Below are positions 1 through 9,092 of a stretch of DNA of 64,000 nucleotides, piece by piece (position 1 is the stretch's first letter; each line of letters begins with the position of its first letter). Below the pieces are notes generated by a model. It saw only the letters and a list, made by a program, of their open reading frames with translations, was not told where the DNA came from and ran no database searches. The position numbers and the translations under genes were made by a program. Origin of the DNA: Sphingobacterium alkalisoli (GTDB taxonomy: Bacteria > Bacteroidota > Bacteroidia > Sphingobacteriales > Sphingobacteriaceae); contig NZ_SUKA01000001.1 in NCBI RefSeq assembly GCF_005049105.1, positions 1,178,001 to 1,242,000 of the forward strand, given 5' to 3'.

Positions 1-2
1 TT

Positions 3-1085
3 GGAACTCCGATCGAATTTAATCCGAATGCTGACGTGCAGGATAAAGCCATTGCGTCAAACGGTGTGTTCTACGGGTTAAACAAAGTAATGGTGCCCGA
101 TTTGTTTAACAGCGTTACCGGCCCTGCTTTTCGTAACCCCAAGTACAAGATGTTTATGTACATGTTGGCGAGTACAGGTTTACATCAGACATTGTCGAGT
201 AAGGATATCGAGTTTACTTTATTTATCCCATCGGACGAGGTGCTAGAAAGTACCTTGGTAGGTAATAGCTATCTATTTTGGTCGGAAGGGAATCCATTGG
301 TGTTTGGAGACGAGGGTGTGATGGTACAAAATGACGATGGGGTACTGGTTCCGTTATCTATCAGACAACAGGAGCTTTTCGTGTCTGATCATATTGTTTA
401 CGGAAGAGTGAATTCCTTATCGGAAAAAAAGGTATACCGTACAAGAAATCCGTTTACTTATGTGTATACAGGAGATGGGGAAATTTATTCTTCAGCAACA
501 TATAATAATCCAGATCAGCAAATTACGGTCGCTGATATTGCAGGCAATTGGTATAACGGAAGGGCGTATGAACCCTTTGGAAGTAGTTTATTGGCGGAGT
601 CTCGATCGATTAAGGGGACAATACCGGGGTCTGAAACACCTTCTAATCCATTGAATGCCTATTCTGAGTTTTCCAAGTTATTAGCACGGGCAGGTCTTTT
701 GGAAACGGGTAGTGCCTTATCATTTCTTTTTGGTAACCGATTTATCGTTTTCGCTCCCGATAATGCCACCGTTTTAAATGGCATAGCAGAGGGGAGTATA
801 CCAACAGACAATGTAGAACTTGCAGCTTACCTAAAATCCTATTTTATTTCGATACCTGATAATTCATTAGGCGATTATCCGTTTCCAGGTTTCGGGATTG
901 AAGGTGTGTGGAAGACGACTATGTCAACGGGATATAACGTATACCGTCAGTTGGAAATAATAGACCAGAATACACGTCTGGAGCTCAAGGATATTGACGG
1001 TACAATTATTCCGGTATCTACTGATTTACCAAAGCTATTTAGTGATGGTGCGGTATACAAGATATCAGGACTACTTAAGAAATAA
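3..1085 (+). CDS. Fasciclin (FAS1) domain protein, C-terminal part only
   Basis: The frame is open to the left edge, so about 360 C-terminal residues are seen and the true start and any lipoprotein signal lie outside. Two FAS1-type repeats are visible: one with FTLFIPSDEVL following the helix MFMYMLASTGL, the second with FIVFAPDNATVL following LARAGLLETG. FAS1 domains are small alpha/beta folds used for extracellular adhesion and ligand binding; I see no enzymatic motif. A SusC-like receptor gene follows 35 bases downstream on the same strand, and two more FAS1 genes follow in the same cluster, so this is probably a surface partner of those receptors. The ligand is unknown. Confidence 0.85.
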   Translation, partial: GTPIEFNPNADVQDKAIASNGVFYGLNKVMVPDLFNSVTGPAFRNPKYKMFMYMLASTGLHQTLSSKDIEFTLFIPSDEVLESTLVGNSYLFWSEGNPLVFGDEGVMVQNDDGVLVPLSIRQQELFVSDHIVYGRVNSLSEKKVYRTRNPFTYVYTGDGEIYSSATYNNPDQQITVADIAGNWYNGRAYEPFGSSLLAESRSIKGTIPGSETPSNPLNAYSEFSKLLARAGLLETGSALSFLFGNRFIVFAPDNATVLNGIAEGSIPTDNVELAAYLKSYFISIPDNSLGDYPFPGFGIEGVWKTTMSTGYNVYRQLEIIDQNTRLELKDIDGTIIPVSTDLPKLFSDGAVYKISGLLKK

Positions 1086-1120
1086 CCAAATTATAATATT
1101 TAACCATTAAAATAAGATAA

Positions 1121-4100
1121 ATGAGGCTACAGATTTTAATTTTATTAGCTTTTTTCTCTTTTGCGTATTCGGCCTCTGCCCAAAATTCAAAGGTGTTGAT
1201 AGGGACGATCAAAGGAGAGAAAAATGCACCTCTACAAGGAGCCTCGATTTTTGTAGAGAATAAGGAGAATAGAAACTTGAAAGGCGCATCAACAGATGCC
1301 CTGGGGCAATATCAAATTGAAGTTCCGGCTACAGATGGACTAACTATTGTGATCGCCTGTATCGGGTATCAATCTACGCGAATCCCTTATAATGGGCAAG
1401 GAACAATTAATCTTACCCTGATGGTGGATGACCGATCTATCGAGGAAGTTACGATTGTACGCGAAGGAGGGGCAAAAAATGATATGGGAATAAGCTTCAG
1501 AAATCAGGTTTCTGCTACCGAACGCTTTGATATGAAAGAACTGGAAACCATGCCTTTTGCGTCGGTCGAGAGCGGTCTTCAAGGACGTTTAGCGAATGTG
1601 GATATCATATCCAGTGCAGATCCCGGAGGAAGAAGTTCCATCCGTATCCGGGGTACCACTTCGCTGAATGGTAATTCAGAGCCTTTGATTGTTGTAGATG
1701 GCGTACCCTATTCGACGAACGTTGGTAGCGATTTTAATTTTTCCACCGCTAATGATGAAGATTTTGGCGCCCTAATCAATATATCACCCAATGACATCGA
1801 AACGATTGAAGTACTGAAGGATGCAGCCGCTACGGCTATCTGGGGATCGCAAGGTGCTAATGGCGTATTGTTGTTTACGACGAAAAAGGGACGGAAAGGT
1901 AAGACACAATTTTCGTTTTCGTCAAAAGTGGATGTGAAGAAGGAAGCAGACCCTATTCCCATGTTAGATGGTGGGCAATATGTGTCGCTGGTACAGGACG
2001 CGATATGGAATACGGTTAATGATCTAGGCTATATGGGTTCGCTACAATATCTTAATTTGTTGTATAATACCAACGAAATAAAGTACGACCCCAGCTGGAA
2101 TTATTTTAACGAGTATAACCAGAATACAAATTGGACGGATATGGTTACCCAGGTTGGGCACTTTGAAGACAATTCGCTTTCCATCAGTGGGGGTGGGGAT
2201 AAAGCAACCTATCGTGTATCTTTAGGTTATCTGAACGATGTAGGAACAACGAAAGGATTGAAAACCAATCGGTATAATGCCTTGGTAAGTGTGAACTATA
2301 AATTTTCGAATAAGTTTAATATCAGTTCTGATATTTCGTATTCCCTTAGTGATATCAACAAGTATTGGACGGGAGACAAGGTACCAGAACCGAGAGCGAT
2401 GGCGTTGAAGAAGATGCCAAATATGAGTCCATATTTTATCGACGATTATGGTGTGTATTCGGATCAGTATTTTACACCACGGATAAACTTTCAGGGAAGT
2501 TTTGTAGGTGAAGCTAAAGAAAGTATGTATAATCCAGTGGCAATGGTTAACGAGTCGGTCAACAATGCCATGAAAGAACAGGCCCGTGCCATCTTTCGGG
2601 CACAGTATGATATCCTACCCTCCTTACGGTATACGGCCACGGTTGGCTTTAACACGAGTTCGGATAAAATCCGGCGGTTTTTGCCGCAGTCGGTTACCGG
2701 TGTCATTTGGACAGATTCCTATTTCAATCGCGGATCAGACCAACTGAGTGATAGACTGCAGTTGAACACGGAGAACAAATTTATTTATAATAAAATATTA
2801 AACGAAGATCATAATATTATCGCTACGCAGATTGTACGTACAAACGAAACCCGTGCTTTTGGATATGCCTCGGAGACTTCGGGTAATGCTTCTGCTTCCC
2901 TAAGTGATCCGACAGCAGGTGCAGCTGTGGTGAAAATGGGTTCTGGAAATTCGATGAGTAGAGATATCGGTTTTACCAGTAGTCTTTATTATGGCTATAA
3001 GAATAGGTATATCCTGAATGGAATCTATCGCTGGGAAGCGAATACGAGCATCTCCGCACAGCATCGTTGGAAGGGCTTTCCAACAGTAGGTGCGGCCTGG
3101 CATTTAGGCGATGAACCCTTTATGCAGGAATTGGACTTTTTGGATATGGCCAAATTTCGCGTAAGCTGGGGACAGAACGGTAACCCGCCGAGTGGATCTT
3201 TTGTTTACCTAGGTGCCTTTGAGCCCCTTGTCCCGGGCTATATGGATATGACGGCTATCCGGCCAACCCGTATCCAATTGGATAACTTAAAGTGGGAGTT
3301 GGTCACGCAAACAGATGTTGGTTTGGAACTGTCTTTCTTCAAGGATCGTCTGCATATTATGGCGGAGTGGTACAGCCGCTTAACATCAGACTTGTTGCAA
3401 AAGGACGTCAAGCTCCCATCGTCTACTGGTTTTGCGACGATGAAATTTTATAATTCAGGAGAAATGGTGAATAAAGGATGGGAACTTGTTTTTCGGGGTG
3501 ACTTAATCCGGGCGAAGGACTTCACATTGAGTGCAACGCTAAACTTCTCCAGAAACCAGAATGAAGTGCTGGAATTACCGGAGAACCTGCAATTTGAGAA
3601 TTACAATTTTGAAAATGGAAAATATGCGCATAAAATTATAGCTGGCAACCCACTAGGATCATTTTATGGATACAAGTATCTTGGCGTCTATCAAAATGAA
3701 GAAGAGACGCTCGCACGTGATCTCGACAACAATACTATATACGATCTGATGGGTGAGCCCATCTATACCCAAAATGGTAACAGAAAGGTTTACCCGGGAG
3801 ATGCGAAATATCAGGACATGGACGGCAATGGAGTCATCGATCAATATGATATCGTTTATTTGGGAAATGCGATGCCGTTGTTTACCTCTGGAGGAGGGAT
3901 TGATGTACGGTACAAAGCCTTTACACTCAACACGTTTTTGCACGCGAGGTTAGGACAGAAGGTAGTTAACAGCGTACGCATTAGTAATGAAAGTATGCGC
4001 GGAACAAATAATCAAAGTGCAGCTGTACTGCGCAGGTGGAGACACGAGGGGGATGATACGGAAATTCCCAGGGCATTATATAATGAGGGTTATAATACCT

Positions 4101-4369
4101 TGGGCTCGGATCGTTTTGTGGAAGATGCTTCCTTTGTACGGTTGAAGATGGTCTCTGTGCGGTATTCCTTGCCAAAATCGATTATCAGTCGTTTTAATAT
4201 CTCGCGTTTCGATGTGTTTGCTACGGGACAGGATTTATTTACCTGGACGAATTATTCGGGACAGGATCCAGAAGTCGGTCTGTCATCGGATATCTTTATG
4301 TTAAGTGAAGATGGGGCGAGTACGCCGAGACCAAGGCGTTTTGCATTTGGTATAATAGCTAATTTTTAA
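1121..4369 (+). CDS. SusC/RagA-family TonB-linked outer membrane receptor
   Basis: 1082 residues, the usual length for SusC-type importers. A signal peptide ends near SASAQ (residue 21). It is followed by a carboxypeptidase-regulatory-like domain (about 25-105), a plug domain with the conserved GLQGRLANVDI, IRIRGTTSLNG, PLIVVDGVPY and DAAATAIWGSQGANGV motifs (about 130-250), and a long beta-barrel ending in the aromatic residue F. The segment before the plug (IEEVTIV) is a weak version of the usual DEVVVVGYG. It should form an outer membrane import complex with the SusD-like protein encoded 11 bases downstream. The substrate cannot be read from sequence; the FAS1 neighbours and the absence of a glycoside hydrolase make a classical polysaccharide locus uncertain. 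Confidence 0.95.
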   Translation: MRLQILILLAFFSFAYSASAQNSKVLIGTIKGEKNAPLQGASIFVENKENRNLKGASTDALGQYQIEVPATDGLTIVIACIGYQSTRIPYNGQGTINLTLMVDDRSIEEVTIVREGGAKNDMGISFRNQVSATERFDMKELETMPFASVESGLQGRLANVDIISSADPGGRSSIRIRGTTSLNGNSEPLIVVDGVPYSTNVGSDFNFSTANDEDFGALINISPNDIETIEVLKDAAATAIWGSQGANGVLLFTTKKGRKGKTQFSFSSKVDVKKEADPIPMLDGGQYVSLVQDAIWNTVNDLGYMGSLQYLNLLYNTNEIKYDPSWNYFNEYNQNTNWTDMVTQVGHFEDNSLSISGGGDKATYRVSLGYLNDVGTTKGLKTNRYNALVSVNYKFSNKFNISSDISYSLSDINKYWTGDKVPEPRAMALKKMPNMSPYFIDDYGVYSDQYFTPRINFQGSFVGEAKESMYNPVAMVNESVNNAMKEQARAIFRAQYDILPSLRYTATVGFNTSSDKIRRFLPQSVTGVIWTDSYFNRGSDQLSDRLQLNTENKFIYNKILNEDHNIIATQIVRTNETRAFGYASETSGNASASLSDPTAGAAVVKMGSGNSMSRDIGFTSSLYYGYKNRYILNGIYRWEANTSISAQHRWKGFPTVGAAWHLGDEPFMQELDFLDMAKFRVSWGQNGNPPSGSFVYLGAFEPLVPGYMDMTAIRPTRIQLDNLKWELVTQTDVGLELSFFKDRLHIMAEWYSRLTSDLLQKDVKLPSSTGFATMKFYNSGEMVNKGWELVFRGDLIRAKDFTLSATLNFSRNQNEVLELPENLQFENYNFENGKYAHKIIAGNPLGSFYGYKYLGVYQNEEETLARDLDNNTIYDLMGEPIYTQNGNRKVYPGDAKYQDMDGNGVIDQYDIVYLGNAMPLFTSGGGIDVRYKAFTLNTFLHARLGQKVVNSVRISNESMRGTNNQSAAVLRRWRHEGDDTEIPRALYNEGYNTLGSDRFVEDASFVRLKMVSVRYSLPKSIISRFNISRFDVFATGQDLFTWTNYSGQDPEVGLSSDIFMLSEDGASTPRPRRFAFGIIANF

Positions 4370-4380
4370 AAGAGATAGAT

Positions 4381-5844
4381 ATGAAGATATTAACATATAT
4401 TTTGGTTGCACTCCTGTTCTTTACGACCTCTTGTGAGAAGTGGTTGGGAATATTGCCTGAGAATGAGCAGGTGACCGATGAGTATTGGAGTAACAAAGAA
4501 GAGGTCGAAGCGGTGTTGGGAGCTGCATATGTATCCCTACAAAAGTCCGTCAATTCGATGATTGTATGGGGAGAGGCCAGGGGCAACATGTTGTCCTTAG
4601 GCGGCTTTGTGGCGACTGGCCTCGGTGACTTTAAAACGTTGCGTTTACTTCCATCCAATTCCCTTACCAAATGGGCCGAGTTCTATCAAATGATCAACTA
4701 CGCCAATATGGTGATACGTTATGCTCCCGGTGTTGTGGAGAAGGATCCTTCTTTTAATACGGCAATAATGCAGTCGTTTTTATCCGAGGCTTATTTTTTA
4801 CGTGCGTTGAGCTATTTTTATCTGGTACGTAATTTCGGCGAAGTACCCCTGCTTTTGGATCCTTATATGAACGATTCGCAGCGTTATGAAAAGGAAAAAT
4901 CGACGAAAGAAGAACTGTACGCCCAGATTATTTTTGACCTGAATACGGCGTTGGAAAATAGTAAGGATACCTGGCCTACGGTCTGGGAAACGAAAGGTAG
5001 GTCCACGACGAATGCGATCCATGCGATGCTGGCAGATGTATACTTATGGACAGAAGATTACGATAATGCGATTATTTCCTGCAATGCCGTGTTGGAATCT
5101 GGAAAAGTCGGATTAATAGAAGGTGTCGTGAATACCCAGAACAATTGGTTTACCATTTTCAGTCCGGGTAATTCCAATGAAGGCATTTTTGAAGTGCAGT
5201 TTGACTTTACCAAAAACCAAACCAATAATTTTCTTACCATCTTTGGTACTTCACATAATTGGGTCATCTCTAATTATGGCGTTACCTTATTTCAAGAGAA
5301 TCTGGAAGATGTACGGGGAGCTGGGGCGTCCTACTCTGCATCGGATTTTAAACTTTGGAAATTTATAGGGGCTGAAGGAAATACAGGGGTGGCAAGGCCA
5401 CAAAGTGATCAGAACTGGATCTTATACCGTGTTGCCGACATCTACCTCATGAAGGCCGAGGCCTTAATCATGAAAGGAGAGGATTCTTACCCCGCTGCAT
5501 TGGAGCTAATTACCGCAGTACGGTCGCGCGCGCAGATTTCGCGACCTATTTCCGCCGGATCCAACGAGTTGGAGATGCTGGATCTTCTGATGGACGAACG
5601 TGCCCGCGAATTCGTAGGCGAGGGCAAACGCTGGTACGACATCTTACGTGTTGCGATGCGTAATAATTATGAATATAAAGAATATTTAATTGAAGAAGTA
5701 CTGGCAGGTATGACGGGAGGTTCGGCACCGGTAATTCGTTCGATACTACTGAACGAAAATGCACATTACCTACCCATTCATCAGGACGAGATTCTGTTCA
5801 ATACATTGCTGACACAAAATCCATATTATGCACCACTTAATTAA
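4381..5844 (+). CDS. RagB/SusD-family surface lipoprotein
   Basis: 487 residues with a lipoprotein signal (LLFFTTSC, Cys about residue 18). The body has SusD-family hallmarks: an N-terminal TPR-rich region (FLSEAYFLRALSYFYLVRNF), the later WILYRVADIYLMKAEALI helix, and the C-terminal DERAREFVGEGKRWYDILR motif. SusD proteins cap the SusC barrel and bind the incoming ligand at the cell surface. It lies 11 bases after its SusC partner. The FAS1 gene that follows begins 10 bases after this stop, so the genes are probably co-transcribed. No unusual features are seen. Confidence 0.95.
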   Translation: MKILTYILVALLFFTTSCEKWLGILPENEQVTDEYWSNKEEVEAVLGAAYVSLQKSVNSMIVWGEARGNMLSLGGFVATGLGDFKTLRLLPSNSLTKWAEFYQMINYANMVIRYAPGVVEKDPSFNTAIMQSFLSEAYFLRALSYFYLVRNFGEVPLLLDPYMNDSQRYEKEKSTKEELYAQIIFDLNTALENSKDTWPTVWETKGRSTTNAIHAMLADVYLWTEDYDNAIISCNAVLESGKVGLIEGVVNTQNNWFTIFSPGNSNEGIFEVQFDFTKNQTNNFLTIFGTSHNWVISNYGVTLFQENLEDVRGAGASYSASDFKLWKFIGAEGNTGVARPQSDQNWILYRVADIYLMKAEALIMKGEDSYPAALELITAVRSRAQISRPISAGSNELEMLDLLMDERAREFVGEGKRWYDILRVAMRNNYEYKEYLIEEVLAGMTGGSAPVIRSILLNENAHYLPIHQDEILFNTLLTQNPYYAPLN

Positions 5845-5854
5845 CGGAAGAATC

Positions 5855-7471
5855 ATGGAAAAATTACAAACTAAATGGAAGTTATCTGTGTACCTGCTGG
5901 TGGCATTTGCTTCCCTGCTGGTTGGATCCTGTAAGGATGCATATGAGGATGATACGTTTAAAGCGTATGAAGAAAGCCCGATTGCGATCTTGCTAAAAAG
6001 TGATCCGGAGAATTATTCACTGTGGGTCGAAATTTTGGAAAAGGCAGATTTATACAATACCTTAAATATCAGTACTGTTTACACCCATTTTGCGCCTGTG
6101 AATGAAGGTGTCGAACGCTATCTTGCCAAGCTCAATATCGGCTCGGTAGCTGAGATGTCTAAAGAAGATGCGAATTATTTGGTTCGATATCACTTGATTC
6201 CGGGTATTAAGGTAGACTTCGGCCAATTTCAGAGCGGCGCCATTAGCGATTTAAATGCAACAGATGATAATTTATATGTGGAATTTAGGGAAGGGGGGTT
6301 AGATGCCGTTTACCTAAATGGTGAGTCCCGTTTTAACCGATTTGATATTGCAGCAACCAATGGTGTGATCCACAGTATTGATGATGTGCTTGTGCCGCTT
6401 ACGGCTACCATCCTGGATCGGTTAGCAGAAGAGAGATTTAGCTTGTTTCGCGAAACCGTAATAGCAGTCGGTTTGGATGAGAGGTTGGATCGCATCTATA
6501 CCGAAACGGTAGACGAGTTTGGTAATCCGGTTCAACAGCGGTTCAAATATACCCTGTTCGCTGTAGCTAATGCCACTTTTGCCAAAGAGGGTATAGCGTC
6601 CTTACCGGATTTGCTAACGAAATTAGCCGTTACTCCTGGATCGGACTTAAAAGATGAGAACAATCCACTATATAAGTATGTAGCGTATCATGTACTGACG
6701 CAGCAGCGTTCGTATACTGATCTGGGTAAATTTCCAGAGGGTACAGCCCGCGTGAACTTCGAAACGTTAGCCAAAGGCGAGCTAATGAACGTTTCGGATA
6801 ATTCTGCTGAGCTCGTTGTCAATGTAGATGAGGTCGGAGAAAATTATATTCAGTTTATTGAATATAATATTATCGCCAAGAATGGTGTTGTCCACGAGGT
6901 GGATGATTGGATGCCGGTATTTTTTCCTGCACGCGTACCGATCATATGGGAATTTACAGATTACCCCGATGTAGCAGCAAATGTGACACAATACCAGAAT
7001 CCGAGTTTGGGTGCACAATATAATAAAACATTCACCGCAAACGAACTGACCAGTATAATATGGTCATCGGTTCCTGAGTTTAGATCAGACGTTTTAATCT
7101 ATCGAAACAACAGACAAGCAGACGGTGTTTTTTATAATAGCGTGCTTAATCACGACCATTTTAGGGTTACGCTTGGTGAATCGGGCTGGATACAAATGAA
7201 TACGCCAACGATTGTACGTGGTAAATATAAAGTAACTTTTGTGTGGCCTAGTGTGCGAAATGCCACAAATACTGGAATATGTTCTTTTATCTTGGATAAC
7301 CAAGAACTTTATTCCCGGCTCGTTACATCAAACACATCCGCAGATAGAAGACAGACACAGGTACTGGGTGAAGTGGAATTCGAAGAAACAACCTCGCATA
7401 CCTTTCGCATTTTATCGCTTGATGGTAAGCTGATTACCATGGATTACCTGCAATTTGATCCGATTGATTAA
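5855..7471 (+). CDS. Fasciclin (FAS1) domain lipoprotein with C-terminal beta-sandwich
   Basis: 538 residues from the ATG at 5855. This start is preferred over one at 5828 that overlaps the SusD stop, because it gives a clean lipoprotein signal (SLLVGSC) and has GGAAG upstream. Two FAS1 domains are visible: the first carries YTHFAPVNEGVERYL and LVRYHLIPG (the conserved FAS1 histidine), the second FTLFAV-like and YVAYHVLTQQ motifs. The last 180 residues (from about IWEFTDYPD) are beta-rich and resemble a carbohydrate-binding-like sandwich, but no specific family was recognised. It lies between two SusCD pairs, so it is probably an accessory surface ligand-binding protein. Confidence 0.85.
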   Translation: MEKLQTKWKLSVYLLVAFASLLVGSCKDAYEDDTFKAYEESPIAILLKSDPENYSLWVEILEKADLYNTLNISTVYTHFAPVNEGVERYLAKLNIGSVAEMSKEDANYLVRYHLIPGIKVDFGQFQSGAISDLNATDDNLYVEFREGGLDAVYLNGESRFNRFDIAATNGVIHSIDDVLVPLTATILDRLAEERFSLFRETVIAVGLDERLDRIYTETVDEFGNPVQQRFKYTLFAVANATFAKEGIASLPDLLTKLAVTPGSDLKDENNPLYKYVAYHVLTQQRSYTDLGKFPEGTARVNFETLAKGELMNVSDNSAELVVNVDEVGENYIQFIEYNIIAKNGVVHEVDDWMPVFFPARVPIIWEFTDYPDVAANVTQYQNPSLGAQYNKTFTANELTSIIWSSVPEFRSDVLIYRNNRQADGVFYNSVLNHDHFRVTLGESGWIQMNTPTIVRGKYKVTFVWPSVRNATNTGICSFILDNQELYSRLVTSNTSADRRQTQVLGEVEFEETTSHTFRILSLDGKLITMDYLQFDPID

Positions 7472-7490
7472 TAATTATAATTGATATGTT

Positions 7491-9071
7491 ATGAAAAATA
7501 TTTTTTTAATCCTTACAGCAGTTATTACGATGTTAATAGGTGGCTGTCAAAAAGGCTGGGAAGACCATTATGGAACCAAAGAAACAGACGAAATTGTTTC
7601 GCCACTTAATCTCTTGGAATACCTGAAATCACAGCCACAGTATTCAGCATTTCTAGCAAAGCTAGAAGAATATGGTATTGATAAAGAGTTGGAAAGAGAT
7701 CAGACGTTAACTGTATGGGTAGTTACTAATGATAAAATGGCGCAATTGACGGAGATGGACTTTGATGAGGACTACGTGCTAAAATACCACATCAATAGTT
7801 TGGTTTTTGACAAGACCAAGTTGAAGAGCGGTCTTCGGTTGATGACATTTAATGGCAAATACTTATCGGTGGACATTTCGGAGAATGGTGTTCACGTAGG
7901 AGATGGTACAATTACCAAAGGGAACCAACTGTGTAAAAATGGTGTGGTTCATGAAATTGACCAGCTATTGAAACCGGACATTAGTATCTACGACTATCTA
8001 GAAGGATTGGGAGATAGTCATTCCACTATACGGGATACGATTTTAGCTATGAATGATACCCTGTTTGATATGGAAAACAGCATACCGGTAGGAGTCGATC
8101 GCACAGGAAGAACATTATATGACTCCGTTTTTATAATTTCTAATCCTATTTTCGAAAGAGCAAACATTATGTCCGAATTTGATAAGCTGACCATGTTTTT
8201 GCCAAGTAATGAGGTGCTTGAAGAGTGTTTTGATAATTTAGGACAGCTTTACGGTCAATTCGGCAAACCCTTCTTACCGGCGGATACGGTGATCGCCTAC
8301 AAATGGATAAAAGAAGCTATATTTTACAATACGCTTATTGACAATTACGGCAGTGGCGATATCACTTCGGCGTTTAACCAGCTTTGGAAGCCTACTGTAC
8401 AAGAGGTCGATCCTGACTATATGCGCATGAGCAACGGCCGAATCTACAATATTACCAAGATGAAGATTCCGAACAATGTGCACATCAAGATGATCAAGCA
8501 GTTGTTTCACTATTATGAATATGTGCCCGATGCGTTGAAGGATGATCTGTTTACCGTATCAAACTATAGTACCATTGTACCTACAGATAGAGATTGCATG
8601 TGTTTTCCAGCGATTGGTGTAGAGGGAATTTATCGCACCTTAGTACTGAGAGGTGAAGGCGACGTAAACGATGGTAGTCCGGTGTCTATCGATTTTACAC
8701 CACTGATGCTGGAGCGTGCTTCAGATGGATCTATTGGTTATAAGATCGTCGAGGTGCCTCCAGGTGAATATAATTTATATATGGGTTTCCGGCATATCTC
8801 ACATCCATATGTCAACATTTATGTAGATGGAAAGCAGATAGCTTCGAAACTCAATGTTGAGCCTTCTAATCCATGGCATTATGATAGAAGCACAAATACG
8901 AGCCCTGCTAAGTACAATGGATGGGGTGGGCTGGTCGGTACGGTGATGATTGACGGTGATGAGGTAAGGACGTTCAAAATCAAGGTCGAATTTGCCGGAT
9001 TAGGTAAAGGCACGGCAGAGACCGTGGAACTTTATCACTGGGCTTTAATACCGACAGCAAACAATTATTAA
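7491..9071 (+). CDS. Fasciclin (FAS1) domain lipoprotein, paralogue of the preceding gene
   Basis: 526 residues with a lipobox at TMLIGGC. The FAS1 repeats are recognisable from LTVWVVTNDKMAQL with VLKYHINSLVF, and from LTMFLPSNEVLEECF later in the chain. The C-terminal 150 residues (from about GIYRTLVLRGEG) form a predicted beta-sandwich with VPPGEYNLYMGF and VNIYVDGKQIASKL, which looks like a ligand-binding jelly-roll. The architecture matches the upstream FAS1 lipoprotein, but the sequences have diverged. It is 19 bases after that gene and 21 bases before the second SusC gene, so it fits one operon. Function is inferred only as extracellular binding or adhesion. Confidence 0.83.
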   Translation: MKNIFLILTAVITMLIGGCQKGWEDHYGTKETDEIVSPLNLLEYLKSQPQYSAFLAKLEEYGIDKELERDQTLTVWVVTNDKMAQLTEMDFDEDYVLKYHINSLVFDKTKLKSGLRLMTFNGKYLSVDISENGVHVGDGTITKGNQLCKNGVVHEIDQLLKPDISIYDYLEGLGDSHSTIRDTILAMNDTLFDMENSIPVGVDRTGRTLYDSVFIISNPIFERANIMSEFDKLTMFLPSNEVLEECFDNLGQLYGQFGKPFLPADTVIAYKWIKEAIFYNTLIDNYGSGDITSAFNQLWKPTVQEVDPDYMRMSNGRIYNITKMKIPNNVHIKMIKQLFHYYEYVPDALKDDLFTVSNYSTIVPTDRDCMCFPAIGVEGIYRTLVLRGEGDVNDGSPVSIDFTPLMLERASDGSIGYKIVEVPPGEYNLYMGFRHISHPYVNIYVDGKQIASKLNVEPSNPWHYDRSTNTSPAKYNGWGGLVGTVMIDGDEVRTFKIKVEFAGLGKGTAETVELYHWALIPTANNY

Positions 9072-9092
9072 TAACCCTTTTTTAATAAGTTT